The position numbers and the translations under genes were made by a program. 64,000 nt of DNA from positions 1 to 64,000 of the forward strand of contig CAUYUJ010003434.1 of assembly GCA_963575745.1 (NCBI GenBank). The letters are read 5' to 3'. This stretch comes from Prorocentrum cordatum (taxonomy: Eukaryota > Sar > Dinophyceae > Prorocentrales > Prorocentraceae). Numbering within the stretch: position 1 is the stretch's first letter; the number at the start of each line of letters is the position of its first letter. Of the stretch, positions 22,201 through 33,529 are shown piece by piece. The notes beneath the pieces are model-generated. The model searched no databases, was not told the origin of the DNA, and saw nothing but the letters and a program-made list of their open reading frames with translations.

Positions 22201-23248
22201 CTAGGCGGCCACGGCCATGGCCTTCTGCCTGACGGCGTCGTCCTCAGTCTTGGCGTCCACGAAGTCACCGACATCCTGGCGCAGCGTGGCGATATCCATG
22301 TCACCGGCGTCAAAGACCACAGGGGCCTCTCCAACCTGGGCCCGTTTGTGACTTGGCTCGTCTGCGGCCTCATCCGCGGCGCGCGCGGCCGAGCGCGCTG
22401 ACTCGGGCGGCACTGCCATGAGCTCCTTGGCGCGCTGGTTGATGGCCTCGGCAAGGATCGGGGCCAACTTGTGAGCGTCGGAGACGCCCTCCATGCCATC
22501 CAGCGCGCCCAGCAGCTTCGACTGGTCCACGGTGAACACAGGTTGCGGCGGCGTCGGCTCTGTGGCCGCCTGCATGGGCTGGCTGGACAGACTGCGCAAC
22601 TGCTCCTCCCATTGAGCGGCGGCCTGCTCACGCTCTGCCAGCGCCTCACCAGCGCGCCGAACAGCGTCCTGAACCTCCACGAGAGCACGATCCGCTGCCT
22701 GTTTCTCTGCCTTGCCCTTCTGAAGGCGGAGACGGGCCTGTTCAGCTCGTCGCGAAAGAGCAGAAGCTTCGCTGGAAGAGGCTTGTTCTCATCCTGTTGC
22801 TTGCTTTACGCAACGCCTCAAGTTGAGCTCGAGCCGTTGCCAAATGCGCCGCAGCCCACGTGGCCTTGACACCTGCAAGGTATTGGAGGTGTTTGACGAG
22901 GCCGTCCACTTCCTCGAATAGCGCGTCTGACTCCGAGGCCTCCTGCTCGCGCTTGTCGGCCATGCCGAAGGACTATGTGAGCGAGGCGCTCTCGGACTCC
23001 AGTTGCTGCAAGCGCCGTTCCAACTTGGCAATGGTAGTCGTGGCCGCCCCACCTCGCTCAGCCAGTCGCTTACTCGTGGAAGGGCTGGCTGGCTGAACGT
23101 TGTTGTGGAGACATACGCTCTTATGCATCTTGCATTTGTAGCAGCTCTCGTTCATACCCCAATTGCGAAGAGGAGCGCCAGTACGACGAAACGTGCATGA
23201 CTTGCAATACCAGTCAGGTTTGGTCGCGAGCCACGGGGAGGGCGCCAT
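22201..23248 (-). pseudogene. LINE-A ORF1 (zinc finger plus coiled coil)
   Basis: Starts at MAPSPW (23248), about 120 nt inside the SL relic. Early residues carry DWYCKSCTFRRTG, then NESCYKCKMHKSVC, a W-x-C-x2-C...C-x2-C finger resembling RanBP-type fingers. Then come coiled-coil segments TIAKLERRLQQLESESASLT, DALFEEVDGLVKHLQYLAG, and after a frame change AVRRAGEALAEREQAAAQWE. The third part (22680-22201) ends with an acidic segment (FDAGDMDIATLRQDVGDFVD). A TAG at 22973-22975 interrupts the first frame, which stays in phase through MADKREQEASE. Predicted nucleic-acid-binding ORF1 protein. Confidence 0.7.
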
Positions 23249-23366
23249 GGCTTCGTCGTGTTGAGAGCACTTGCTCCTGCAGGAGCTCACCAAACCTGGG
23301 CGCCTGTGAGCCCCTGTGATTACAGACGCACGCAAGGCGAACTGCGCGGGAAAGATTTAAAGCGAG

Positions 23367-23387
23367 CTTGGGCCAAAATAGCTACGG
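23367..23387 (-). other. DinoSL relic (2 mismatches)
   Basis: The minus strand reads CCGTAGCTATTTTGG then CCCAAG, 19 of 21 matching the spliced leader. It lies about 120 nt 5' of the LINE-A ORF1 start, with a GGA/GAG tract (23395-23460) on the outer side. Confidence 0.75.
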
Positions 23388-23464
23388 ACGAAGTGGAGGT
23401 GGACGAGGAGGAGGAGGAGGATGAGGAGGAGGAGGAGGAAGAGGAGAAAAAGGAGGAGCAGCAG

Positions 23465-25870
23465 GGGACGTGTCGACCCGTATCCCCGATTTTGTGGGCT
23501 TTCGACTGGACCCGAATTTTGGAGCCGAACTCGGGGGTATGCGTTGGGGTGGCGCCCATGCTCGATAAGGGGGTGCGTCCGCAGAGACCCCTCTGGGGGG
23601 TGCATCTCCGAGATCCACTCCTGTTCTGGGCGGCCTGGCTTGCCGTGGAAAAGTCGCGGGGGGGGGGGGCGAGAAACGGCCTGCGACGGAGGGAGACGGG
23701 GAGAGGAGGGAGTGCACCAAGGCAGGCAGAGAGAGGCAATGAGACGCGCCGGCAATCGAACGACGGCAACGCGCCTCCGCTTTGCCGTCGAAGGGCCCCG
23801 CAGGCAGGAAAGCAGAGCCATGCAGAACAGAGAAAGCAATGAACGTGCGCTCGTCAAAACTAGCTGTGCCAGCTCGGCTTGGCTTACCTGTGCGTGCTCG
23901 TCTCTGCTTAAGACTTAAGATCATCCTAGGTGGTATCACAACTTGTGGCCATCAGTGACGATAGCAATCTAGTAGCGGCAATGCGTAATCACCTTCTTGT
24001 CCTCCTCCACCTTCTCGTCCTCCTTCTCCTCCATCTCATCCTCCTGTCTCTTCCTCCCCCATGTGTTTCTCCACAGGGGTTCGCAACGGCCGGGGGGACA
24101 CACAGTCCAATAGCTTGGCCAGACTTCGGCCCAACGTTTGGGCGCGTAGGCATTTCCAAAAAAGGCAGAGGGCGCTGGCGATTCGCCGTAGTCGTCTTGG
24201 ATGATGAACTGGAGTGGAGGAAGGAGGGAGGGGAGAAGCATTGAGACAACGACCTGGAGCAAACTATCAAGGAGGGTCGTGACACAGTTGTGGCACACAG
24301 CGCCCCTACGAGAAAGATCACTAGCTGCCTGCCCAGCGCGGCTGTCGGAGCCACTGCCCTCCGAGCAGGTCCGCCACTGGCATGGCTGCGCAGCAGGCAG
24401 GCGTGCAGCCTGCCAGGGTGTGGGCGTTTTGCCACCACTGTGCCAGACAAGCGCGAGGAGGACAGGAGGGACATGTCTAAAGGAGAAGGGACCGAGGATC
24501 AAGATCCGGACCTCCACGGCGACGCCGTACCGACTCCAGAGGATCGGAGCAGGAGGGCCTGCACAGAGCCCGGCAGAGGACGAGGATGAGGAGGAGGACG
24601 AGGAGGACGAGAAGCGGGCGTGAACAGGACAAGGAGGAAGGGAAGAAGCGGGGGAGTAAATACACCAGTCGTGCTCCCAATCCAGGCTCCGAAGAGCATG
24701 CCCCTTGAAAGTTCTGGCAGATGCGCCAGGGGGGGGGAACGAAGCACGCACAATAGCCATGTAGCGACGCGGGCGCGGACGTGAGCTGATACTAGAAGGT
24801 AGCTTGCACCTCCATGCGTCAGGACATGGAGTGGGCAATGTGGATATCAACTTCCGTTCTGAATCGACCCCCCCAAAACTACCCACCATAAGACGATTCC
24901 TCCCCCACGGCAGCGGAAAAAGGAGCAGCCACGACGGCACTGTGTGCGCTCTCGCCGAAGTTCGTGGCCGCATCGTCCGGGCATCTCCGAGGCGCTTGCA
25001 AGCAGACGGGGAGAAGCGGATGATCTCACAGCAGGGAGCCAGGAGGGCAAGAGGAGCAGAGACAGAACCTGCTTGCTGCCGTGGCGCCCACTCATGCCTC
25101 GGGCTGTGGCGCCCACTCAGGCCACGGAGGCTCGGTCAGTACAAGCCGAGGTGGAATCAGACACATGCTGGCCATCTGTCTGCAGAGTCTGTCTGGGCAG
25201 CGGGGCGAGCAGATGCCTCCGCCAACTCCGCGAGCAGCAGGGCCTGACCGCAGAGCTGGGCCAGGCGTCGAGACTCACGGCGCCATCGAGCCCGTGCACC
25301 GCTGTGAGCGGACTCTTGCCCTCTGGGAGCTCTTTTTCTACCACCTCGCCATGACGAGACACCAGCTCCTCACTCCCCGCGCGTCTGGAGGGTCGTAGCA
25401 GTGGCAGGTTCTGGACATACAAATGCACGACAGCTCTGGGCTCTCAGGAGAAGGGGCGGTGAGGGAGAGAGAGCAGGAGGGCGAGTGCGAGAGCGGCAGG
25501 GGCGTCGAACAGCGTCGATCAGCTAGCTTCCCACCTGACGGGAAGGGGGCTCCGTCATGCGGAGAGCTCACAGCCAGCAATGTACAACGATCTGGGGCCA
25601 TGGGCACTCGAAACTTACCGGCTGTGCGAGGTCGCCGTAACCCAAATTTTGGGCGCCTAGAATGGGTACGGAAACTGTGGTCAATGCTCAATTCGCCGGC
25701 CCAACGGGCCAGAGGCGTGCTAAGATCTCCGGTAACTGGTTAACAATAGTTCTAGTTCGCGCGCGCGGGGCGGCCCCTGGGGCCCCCCAGACGAAGCCAC
25801 CAGAGCACTCCAGGGGAGGGCCATTTTTCGACACCCCTCACGAGGATCGTGGCCTCCGAGGGGGGAGCCG
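23465..25870. other. No recognisable gene
   Basis: Mixed unique sequence with short GGA/CCT patches (23998-24060, 24580-24620). Several 100-330 residue ORFs exist on both strands but none shows a recognisable domain or consistent codon pattern. A diverged gene cannot be excluded; the 25117-25428 and 23969-24973 minus-strand frames look least random. Confidence 0.5.
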
Positions 25871-25879
25871 CAATCGACT

Positions 25880-26005
25880 ACCCCCCCTCCCGCCCCAAGA
25901 GGCCCCCAAAAGCTCCCCAAGAGGCCCTGGGGGCCCCCAAGACGCCGCCAAGGAGCCCCAAGAGACCCCCAAGAGGTCCTCAAGAGGCCCCCAGGAGGGC
26001 TCCAG
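25880..26005. repeat. CCCCAAGAGGCC minisatellite
   Basis: Degenerate CCCCAAGAGGCC/CCCCAAGACG units, also present in the intron of the 5-alpha-reductase-like gene (46970-47075) and in altered form at 46130-46200. Confidence 0.85.
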
Positions 26006-26342
26006 GGCCGGCGGAATGAGCGCAGGGATTCAATAAAAAATGTTGTCCCGAACTAACAGCGGCCGCTGTTGGGCAGGCGGCCTTCTGTCTCAAATGGACA
26101 CAGTCGACGGCGACACCGACCGCGAGTCCTGAACTCTTGCCCTCGGCAAACTGGGCAGAGCTTTGGGCGGTCCACCTGGTACCGCGAGGCGAGAAACGTG
26201 CCACACGCACGACAGACCGCGCTCCACCCTGCTCAAAAGTGCCGTGAGCCGGCCAGATCTCGAACGCATGCCTCGTGGGGGAGCGGGGGTGCGCGGCACG
26301 CTCCAGCGCCCGCGGCACCCTGCGGCGGCGGCCCCTGGCGCC

Positions 26343-28283
26343 TCACAGGCTGACAACACCTCGCACCAGCCTCACCGCCTGCGGCGCCGGGCCACCTGCG
26401 AGGGCGGCCTCCCGAGCCAGCCGGCCGCTCGCGGCCTGGGCGATGGCCGCGGGGGTGCCGCAGCGCGACGGCCGCCGCGGGCCAGGGGGCACGCGCCGGC
26501 CCAGCAGGATGTCCTGGAGGACGATGCGCACCACTCCGCGGCCGCGGTCCTGGCCGTCGGGCGGCCGCGTCAGGTCGAGCTGCAGGAGCGCCGAGAGCAT
26601 CGGCCTCGACCCCATCGAGCTGTGGGCGCCCTTCTGCTGCGCGGGGGACCTGAAGTGGAGCCGCCTGTGGTACGTCCGGCCGGCGGAGCCCGGGCCCTCC
26701 TCCAGGCAAGCAAAGTACGCCTCCTGCGCCCAGTCTATGAACTGGTCGTGCTGGGACTGCCGCATGGCTGTGAGGAGCTCGCCCCGGGCTTCCACGTACT
26801 TCGCGAACGCGGGGGATGCGAGCCTCACGGAGTAGTTCGGGGTCAAGACGTCAACCCAGGCCACGGGCTCCTCCTCGGCGCCGGGGTCCTCCCAGCTCTC
26901 GTCCAGCGAGCAGGGCTCGGAGCTCACGTCCGAGGAAGCCTGACTCGAGGCCGCGGCCGTGGAGTCTGCAGGCGCAGCCGGTTGCCTGAAGCATGCCGTG
27001 CAGGCGCGCCGCGGGCCGCTCCGTCCGCCGCCATGCCGCGTCCTCTCCGGCCCGCTGTCCCTCAGCATCGGGGCGGTGTCGGTGAACTCGCGGATGCCGA
27101 CGAAGTACGCGGCCTGCCCCTCCCGGTTGACGAAGCGCACGCCGAACACCTCGACATCGAGGGCTATGCTGGAGCTGTCCTTCATGGAGACGTGGAACGC
27201 CGCGCTGAGCCCGACGGTATCCTCGCTCGAAGGCCAGGCCCTGCCCAGCTGCTCGGAGAACTTCTCGCGGTCCTGCTGGGACGCCAGGAACTGCCTCAGG
27301 TCCTCGCCCAGGAGGGGGCGCAGCGGGTTCAGCAGGAGCATGTCCACCAACTCGGAGGACCCGTCCTGCAGCCGGAAATCGCCGTCGAGCTCCACCACGG
27401 CGTCGCAGACGCTCCGTAGCACCGAGCGCGCAGCCTTTAGCTCGTTCCTAGAAGTGTTAGCTTCCATGTCGTACTGCACGACCAAGTAGACCGACTTGTG
27501 AAAGAACGCGACAACGATAGCGAAGACGAAAGTCGCCATCAGCACCGTAGAAATTCTCTGCGCACGTCCTGGTAGACGGCCTCCAAGAGTGCTCTGAGTG
27601 TCGACATATATACTGCTGCAGATTGACAAAGATACCATCAATAGCCATATAAAGTTGAAGCGGACGTTCATGTTGAACAAGCACACCACCATAGTAGCAC
27701 CAAAGGGTAACAGAGAGTGGGAGTTCGCAAACACTCCTTCCGAGGCAAAAGGTGACACAATGATGACAACCACTAAGATCAAGAAGGACGACCACATATC
27801 CAATGTTCTTAGCGTCAGACTTCTAGGATACGCCCAGAGAAAGAGAACGGCGAAACAACCCACAAGCATACATATATCCTGCACGACGGAGTTCAGGCGC
27901 GACATACCCATGACGGCCCTGAACATACCGACTCCAAGAAAGACTGCAACGGCCGCGCAGCCATATGGGATCGAGGCCTGCCCGCGGAGAAGCCGTTTGT
28001 GTTGCAACTCCTGGGCCACCTGCTTCGCGGAGGGGCCCTCCACTGTGCCAGCCAGGAACAACACCAAGCTGACGCACGATCCGAACAGCCGGCCGAGATA
28101 CGAAGACACCGATAGTCGTTGCGAAGTGTGCTCCTCCTGCCTGGCCTTTCGAACGAGCAGAACGCAGCCGCCCAGCACGAACCAAATGGCGCACACGGAG
28201 GCAAACACCTTCCGCTGGGCTCCCTCGTCCGAATAGTTCTGGGTGGCGGCCTCCATGGTCGATGGGCGCGCCCCAGTGCTCAC
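26343..28283 (-). CDS. Multi-pass membrane protein with PAS-like domains
   Basis: Intact single-exon ORF of 646 residues. Met1 is the first in-frame ATG; Met10 (28256) is an alternative. Residues ~26-270 hold six or seven hydrophobic segments (about 27-44, 66-81, 106-123, 135-152, 164-180, 191-225, 245-270; e.g. LVVVIIVSPFA). A helical linker then leads to a PAS-like domain at ~285-400 (LRSVCDAVVELDGDFRL; FGVRFVNREGQAAYFVGIRE). A low-complexity Ser/Ala stretch (~436-460) precedes a second, weaker PAS-like unit at ~476-592 (AWVDVLTPNYSVRLASPAFA; GRGVVRIVLQDILLG). Intronless genes of this plan are, to my knowledge, common in dinoflagellates. A sensory role is inferred from PAS; no kinase, cyclase or output domain is visible. 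No spliced-leader relic lies nearby. The large plus-strand ORF over the same bases (26163-27419) is its antisense shadow. Confidence 0.75.
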   Translation of the reverse strand: MSTGARPSTMEAATQNYSDEGAQRKVFASVCAIWFVLGGCVLLVRKARQEEHTSQRLSVSSYLGRLFGSCVSLVLFLAGTVEGPSAKQVAQELQHKRLLRGQASIPYGCAAVAVFLGVGMFRAVMGMSRLNSVVQDICMLVGCFAVLFLWAYPRSLTLRTLDMWSSFLILVVVIIVSPFASEGVFANSHSLLPFGATMVVCLFNMNVRFNFIWLLMVSLSICSSIYVDTQSTLGGRLPGRAQRISTVLMATFVFAIVVAFFHKSVYLVVQYDMEANTSRNELKAARSVLRSVCDAVVELDGDFRLQDGSSELVDMLLLNPLRPLLGEDLRQFLASQQDREKFSEQLGRAWPSSEDTVGLSAAFHVSMKDSSSIALDVEVFGVRFVNREGQAAYFVGIREFTDTAPMLRDSGPERTRHGGGRSGPRRACTACFRQPAAPADSTAAASSQASSDVSSEPCSLDESWEDPGAEEEPVAWVDVLTPNYSVRLASPAFAKYVEARGELLTAMRQSQHDQFIDWAQEAYFACLEEGPGSAGRTYHRRLHFRSPAQQKGAHSSMGSRPMLSALLQLDLTRPPDGQDRGRGVVRIVLQDILLGRRVPPGPRRPSRCGTPAAIAQAASGRLAREAALAGGPAPQAVRLVRGVVSL

Positions 28284-28284
28284 C

Positions 28285-28925
28285 GCAGCTGGGCTCGGTG
28301 GCGGCCCCGAAGCCGCGCCGCGCGCGCTGCCTGAGCAAAATGGCCCGAGCGAGCGGGGCTGCTATGGAGAAAGGGAGGGCAGAACGGCAGGGCAGGCTGG
28401 AGGAGGAGAGGGAGGCGAAGGCAGAGGAAGGCGAGGAGGGGGTCGCGAAGGCAGGGGCACAAAGGGGAGGCGGTCTGAGGGCTCTCCATTCCAAGTTGAC
28501 GCCAGCGTGGGGGAGGGAGAGTGATGCGGAGGAGTCGTGAGTCATGACTTCGCATCACCTCAACCTTCACAAGCTCCTGAATCGATGGAACTCCGTGGGC
28601 AAGAACTTGTCCATATCCCTAGCGCTGGTGATTGCATCACAAGCGCCCAGGGTCTTGATGACGATATCTCGTCGTCGGAGCAGCACCCATGGGCCCATTC
28701 ACAGTGGTGGTGTCGGAGGCGAGGGGCGCGACCCAGCCAAGTCGTGACGATGGCTTGTTCGCAGCGCGACCCCGAAGACGCTGGCGACCACCTCCGCGAC
28801 CGAAGCACTGCGCAGCAACCCGAGCGCCTGGCAGGACGGCGCCGAGGTGCCCCGGGCTCAGGGGGCCTGGCCGCCCAGGCAAGGGCCGCGGGAGGCCGGA
28901 GGGGCGAGGAAGCTCAGGACCCCTT
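28285..28925. other. No recognisable gene (upstream of PAS-like gene)
   Basis: GC-rich sequence with GGA/GAGG patches (28385-28470). It should contain the promoter and spliced-leader acceptor of the minus-strand PAS-like gene, but I see no motif I can defend. Confidence 0.4.
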
Positions 28926-28929
28926 CCCC

Positions 28930-29055
28930 TCAGGACCTCAGGAGGAGGAGGAGGAGGAGGAGGAAGAGGAGGAGGAGGAGGAGGAGGAGGAGGAGGTGGA
29001 GGAGGAGGAGGAGAGGGAGGAGGAGAGGGAGGAGAAGGAGGAGGAGGATGAGGAA
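28930..29055. repeat. (GGA)n microsatellite
   Basis: GGA/GAGG tract bordering the composite repeat that starts near 29058. Confidence 0.95.
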
Positions 29056-29057
29056 GA

Positions 29058-29890
29058 GTGTAAACTCAAGGGTCATCAACGGTTTTGGAATCAACCCTCC
29101 CTCCAGGCTCCCTCTTCATAGGCCCCTACAACGGTTCATTTCCATTGAGGGAACTGCCTCGTTGGAAGACAACCGCTTGAAGATCTTGAAACGTGCCAGA
29201 ACATTGTTCTATGGATTTTAATGCCACGTATCAACCTGACTGCTGCGTCTTGACGCTCTAGAATCGTGCCAGAACGTGATTTTTGGGAATTCAAACACCG
29301 CGAATCAATGTAACTGTTGCGCCCGCAAAATGCTGAATCCATTGAAAACACGATTCTTGGTACGTTGATCATGGGTTCGCGTGAAACTCTTGCAATTTCT
29401 TTCAACATAGAAAAACGAACGTACGCGGCGCTAGGGCAAGACGGAGCCGCCCTCAATCCGTGAAGCTCTTGCACATGTTTAAAACGAACGTGCGCGGCGC
29501 TAATGCGAGAACCACATTTTGAAGACGACCCGCCCTGAATCTGTGAAGCGCTTGCGCATTTTTAAGACGAATTTGCGCGGCGCTAAGGCGAGAGCCACAT
29601 GTTGAAAACCACGCGCCCTCGACCCGTGAAATCCTTGCAAATGTTTAAAACGAATGTGCGCGGCGCTAAAGCGAGAACGACATTTTGAAAACGGCCCGCC
29701 CTCAATCCGTGAAAGCGAATGTTTAAAAACGAATGTGCGCGGCGCTAAAGCGAGAGCTACATGTTGAAAACGGCCAGCCCTCAATCCGTGAAACCTGCCA
29801 GGTTTTAAAACGAATGTGCGCGGCGCTAAAGCGAGAGCCTAACTTTGAAAACCACCTGCCCTCCATGTGTGAAGCTGTTGTCACTTTTTA
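29058..29890 (+). repeat. Composite dispersed repeat with GCGCGGCGCTAA array (copy 1)
   Basis: Begins GTGTAAACTCAAG, passes CATTTCCATTGAGGGAACTG and GGAAGACAACCGCTTGAAG, and ends in about six degenerate units (29390-29880) of TTTAAAACGAATGTGCGCGG, CGCTAAAGCGAGAGCC and GAAAACGGCCCGCCCTCAAT. The same order, inverted, occupies about 61780-62545. Confidence 0.85.
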
Positions 29891-29994
29891 AGTTTCAGAG
29901 TCATAAGTGGTGAGGAAGTCCCAGGCGACACGCCCGGCCCGCCCCAAAAACTGGCCTTGGGGTGCGACGGGGAAAAGTTATCCATAAGGGGAAG

Positions 29995-30175
29995 GAATGG
30001 AGGAGGAGGAGGAAGAGGAGGAGGTGGAGCAGGAGGAGAAGGAGCAGGAGAAGGGGGAGGAGGACGAGGAGGAGGAGGAGAAGGAGGAGGAGGAGGAAGA
30101 GGAGAGGGAGGAGGTCGAGAAGGAGGAGGAGGAGGAGGAGGAGAGGAGTAGGCGTAGGCGGAGGAGGAGGAGGAA
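29995..30175. repeat. GGA-rich tract with dispersed duplicate
   Basis: A GGA/GAG tract is followed by a segment at 30180-30310 (GGTGGCCCCAGTCCTGGCGG, CAAATCCCTTCCCGGGGT, GAGCTGCGTCCAGCA) that recurs diverged at 30487-30620. GGA or TCC tracts also fill 30320-30440 and 30695-30780. Confidence 0.8.
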
Positions 30176-30784
30176 GAAGTTGTTCATGGTGGCCCCAGTC
30201 CTGGCGGGCAAATCCCTTCCCGGGGTCCGTCCTGGCCCATGTCTGTCGAGCTGCGTCCAGCACGTGCCGACGAAAAACACAACCGAAGCGACGTCGTCGT
30301 CCTCCTCCTCCTCGTCTTCCTGCGAGGAGAAGGAGGACGAGGACGATGAGGAGGAGCAGGACGAGGATGATGATGATGAGGAGGAGGAGCGGGAGAAGGA
30401 GGAGGAGGAGGAGGAGGAGGAGGAGGAGGAGGAGGAGTAGGAGAGGAGGAGGCGGAGGAGGCGGGGAAGGAGGACGAGGAGGAGGAGTTGTTGATGGTGG
30501 CCCCTTCTCATGGCGGGCAACAAATCCCTTCCCGGGGTGCGTCTGGGCGAATCCCTTCCTCGAGCTGCGTCCAGCAGTGCCGACAAGAAACAACCGAAAC
30601 GGCGACGACGTCGTCCTCCTCCTCGTCCTCCTGTTTCCCTGATGGACCTGTTTTCCACCACCACCACCACCATAAGTTGGAGGGAGGGGGTCCTTACCGT
30701 CCTCCTCCTCCTCCTCCTCCTCCTCCACCTCCTCCTCCTCCTCCTCCTCCTCCTCCTCCTGCTCCTGCTCCTGCTACTCCTAAG

Positions 30785-31560
30785 GCTTGGGCGGTCCGCC
30801 CCGTGGGGTGGGGTATTGATGCCGGCGCTTGCACCCACCTCGAGAGCAACGGGTGCGCCTCCAGGAAACCGCCAACCCACCGGAAGGCTTCCCTTCGTAA
30901 GCGCTGGCCCCGACACTCCCGCTTCTCCTCCTCTTCGTCGTCGTCGTCGTCCTCCTCCTCCTCCTCCGTAAGGCCGTAGATGTGTGGACAAATGGTCCTT
31001 GTACGTCCCCAGCGTCCGGCCTGGGGCCATCTGTGGGAGCATGGCTCTTGTTCCTGATGTGGCAGGAGGGAGAAGAAGAGCCCCCGCCATCCTCGAATAA
31101 CTTCTACCTGCCGCACCACCAGACGTATGGCTAGGCCGGGCTGGGCGTTCTGGAGTTCCTCCCCGCTTGCGATCCAGAAGCCCGAAATGTCCAACAGTGG
31201 CACGGATGCGCGGCGGCTTGTTTTCAAAATGGTGCACTCGCCATGGCGACGCCCACACTCCTTCAAACAACGTCCAGCAATAACCCATCGGTCGAAAGAA
31301 ATAGGTAGAAACATGAAATTTGAAGGCGTTGAGGAGTAGATTGGGTTTCCGTCCGCCCCCTAAGGAGGACGGAAAAGGTGAAGCCACTCGATCATTGAAG
31401 TACGAAGGCGCTTAAAGTAGATTGGAATATGGGAATCCAAAATTATCTATTTCAACGACCGATGGGTACACGGTTGGAGGGCGCGCCGTTCCCAAAATGG
31501 GAGGAGGACGAGAAAGAAGGGGAGGATAAGGGGGAGTAGAAAGAGGAGGAAGAAGAGGAG
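30785..31560. other. No recognisable gene
   Basis: Mixed sequence with a GTC/CCT microsatellite near 30925-30970. ORFs here run into microsatellites and show no domain. Confidence 0.5.
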
Positions 31561-31561
31561 C

Positions 31562-32512
31562 AGGTTACGGCACTTCAGCATCACAGGACAACAACAGCGA
31601 CAGATACGACCCATGGGAAAGATGAGCCAAGCATCCGACTTCCACGAAGCTTGCCTATCACCGCTCAAACCAAACATATATCATGACATGCACCTGCCCA
31701 ATGGCTGGACCGCCTTCTGCCACTACGCCGACGATGCAGACGAGGACGTCCAAGGTAACGACATCTGGCACCATGCAGTATACTACCAAGAAGCAACCAA
31801 CACGTATACACTCATATTCCAAAACGACCACCTACTACTATCTGGATGGCACAAATACCTCAACACATACAACAAAGAGATCTTTGCACACCATGACGGC
31901 GAGCAGTACTTACTGCATCCACAACTGCGACCCGACTCCCAAGCGACGCCACTAACAACCCGTACATTTCCCACTTCGACCTGCACGCAACTGATCGAGC
32001 TCAACAACGCCGTCAAAGCGGACTCACACTAACCACTGCACAAACCGCCCAACCAACCAAACTTCGCACGATACGGCAACGATTTACAAACATCTGCAGC
32101 ACAATACCGCGACAGCCTAATATTCAGGGTACAAGTAGTCCAGACATACGACCACATCCCTACGCTGATCACAGGAGGACATGCACCACTCAGCAATGCC
32201 AAGCTCTCAGCCATACAAGAAGTAGCACAATGGCTCAACACCTGCCACAATGATCGCGACATGAAACACAACTGGGCAGTGCGACTACGCGACACAACAC
32301 ATCTACTACAACGCATCTGCAACCCAAAAGACCCAAGGCCACACCTCACCACCAAGCGCGACGACAGCGACAGCTCCAACGACATAGGTAGCATCACCAG
32401 CACAGTAGTTGTTACAATGGGCCCAGCAAATACCAACCAAACCACCACCACCACCAACCCACCCCATGCTCAGACCGTTCGCACCCACTCTACCACCATC
32501 ATGGACCGCTGA
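31562..32512 (+). pseudogene. Unknown ORF with one in-frame stop, A/C-rich codons
   Basis: One frame is open from about 31562 to 32512 apart from a TAA at 32030-32032. Starting at ATG 31613 it reads 139 residues (SDFHEACLSPLKPNIYHDMH, NGWTAFCHYADDADED, NTYTLIFQNDHLLLSGWHKY), then the stop, then 160 more to TGA (PNFARYGNDLQTSAAQYRDS, LSAIQEVAQWLNTCHNDRDM, LRDTTHLLQRICNP). Complexity and residue mix on both sides look like protein. Codons favour CAA, ACA, AAC and GCA, unlike the GC3-rich host genes. I recognise no family. Options: a decayed foreign or mobile-element gene, or a gene read with UAA as sense. Confidence 0.45.
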
Positions 32513-32871
32513 CAGCACACCTGCCAGCCCAACAAACACAGCCTACAACCCACACAGCCAAGCAGCAGAACACCAGACGAAGCAACCTTAAGTGCTCACA
32601 CCACCAGCAACCACGCAGCATGACGGCTCACCACACACGCAACCAATACAGACCACGATACCAAGCAAACTCATGCCAAAGATACGCAATAACAAGACGA
32701 CCACTGCAAATAACGACCGCACCAAACCAGCGTCCGTACAAGCCACCGCTAGCGCACCTAGACTAACAACAAGCAAACATACCTAGCACCAACCGTACAA
32801 CAGCAGCGGCAACCACACCTGCACCTGCGTTCACTGCAAAGATCAACTGAGCGCCATCATAGGTATACCTG

Positions 32872-33312
32872 CCGCCACACCCACCGCCACCAGCACTAAT
32901 GATACCGGTCATTGATCCGCCTGGAGAGGACATCAACACAGAGCAATTGCTACAAGCCACCCCGTGGCGTCAGTTAGCACGGCAGACACTAGCGACACGG
33001 GACACGTACTTGCCGACGCAAGCCGCCCAAGCAATTGCAGCACACCAGGAAGCAGCTGGACGCGGGCAGCAACAGATACACATCTTCATCCGACGCATCA
33101 CCTTCATCAGCAAGACTGGTGGCTCCACGTTCCAGAACTACATCGACAAAATACGCGTACACCAAGCTCACCACGAGACCTACCTCAATAGCGTAAGCGA
33201 ACACACAAGTGGAGTACCGTTTAGGGAGCCACCGCCCAAGCACATGGCAACGATACACAAGATCGCTCCCAAGTCCAAGCCGACAAACACCACGACGAAC
33301 CACCCGCGCTAG
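32872..33312 (+). pseudogene. Second unknown ORF of the A/C-rich island
   Basis: An open frame leads into ATG 32899 and 137 residues (EDINTEQLLQATPWRQLARQ, YLPTQAAQAIAAHQEAAGRG, QIHIFIRRITFISKTGG, STFQNYIDKIRVHQAHHETY), ending at TAG. Same codon style and strand as the ORF before it. The 360 bp between them has short open stretches rich in Thr/Asn in two frames. Possibly the downstream part of one disrupted gene. No domain recognised. Confidence 0.4.
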
Positions 33313-33529
33313 ACATGACGGCCGACCTACAATGTTCGGTACACGGCAGACTACCACATCTTCCACAACAAGTACTCTCCGGGGGACGATTACCGCACAA
33401 GGATCCCTACTGATACGGCAGCACAGCCACACCAGCAGCCAGACAGTCTACCACGACCACTGACTTGCAATACACTGCTCCTCTTTCTCCCCGCAACTCT
33501 TCTGACATGCCAGTGCCACTTCCTAACAC

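Larger units (their letters stand above)
16850..23387 (-). mobile_element. LINE-A: near full-length decayed non-LTR retrotransposon
   Basis: Minus-strand order from 23387: DinoSL relic (2 mismatches); ORF1 with Cys-rich finger and coiled coil; endonuclease; reverse transcriptase with LIDDVSLH; a CxxC...H...C knuckle; RNase H; a second CPLC motif. The frame changes repeatedly and in-frame stops occur (e.g. TAG at 22973-22975), so it is not active. The 3' end is uncertain; coding-like sequence fades between about 17000 and 16850. It is the most complete element in the window and the template by which LINE-B, -C and -D were recognised. Confidence 0.8.

Noticed and set aside
26163-27419. 418-residue plus-strand ORF
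   Set aside because: It lies antisense to the PAS-like gene, is Arg/Pro/Gly-rich with no domain, and is kept open by the GC3 bias of the true gene.
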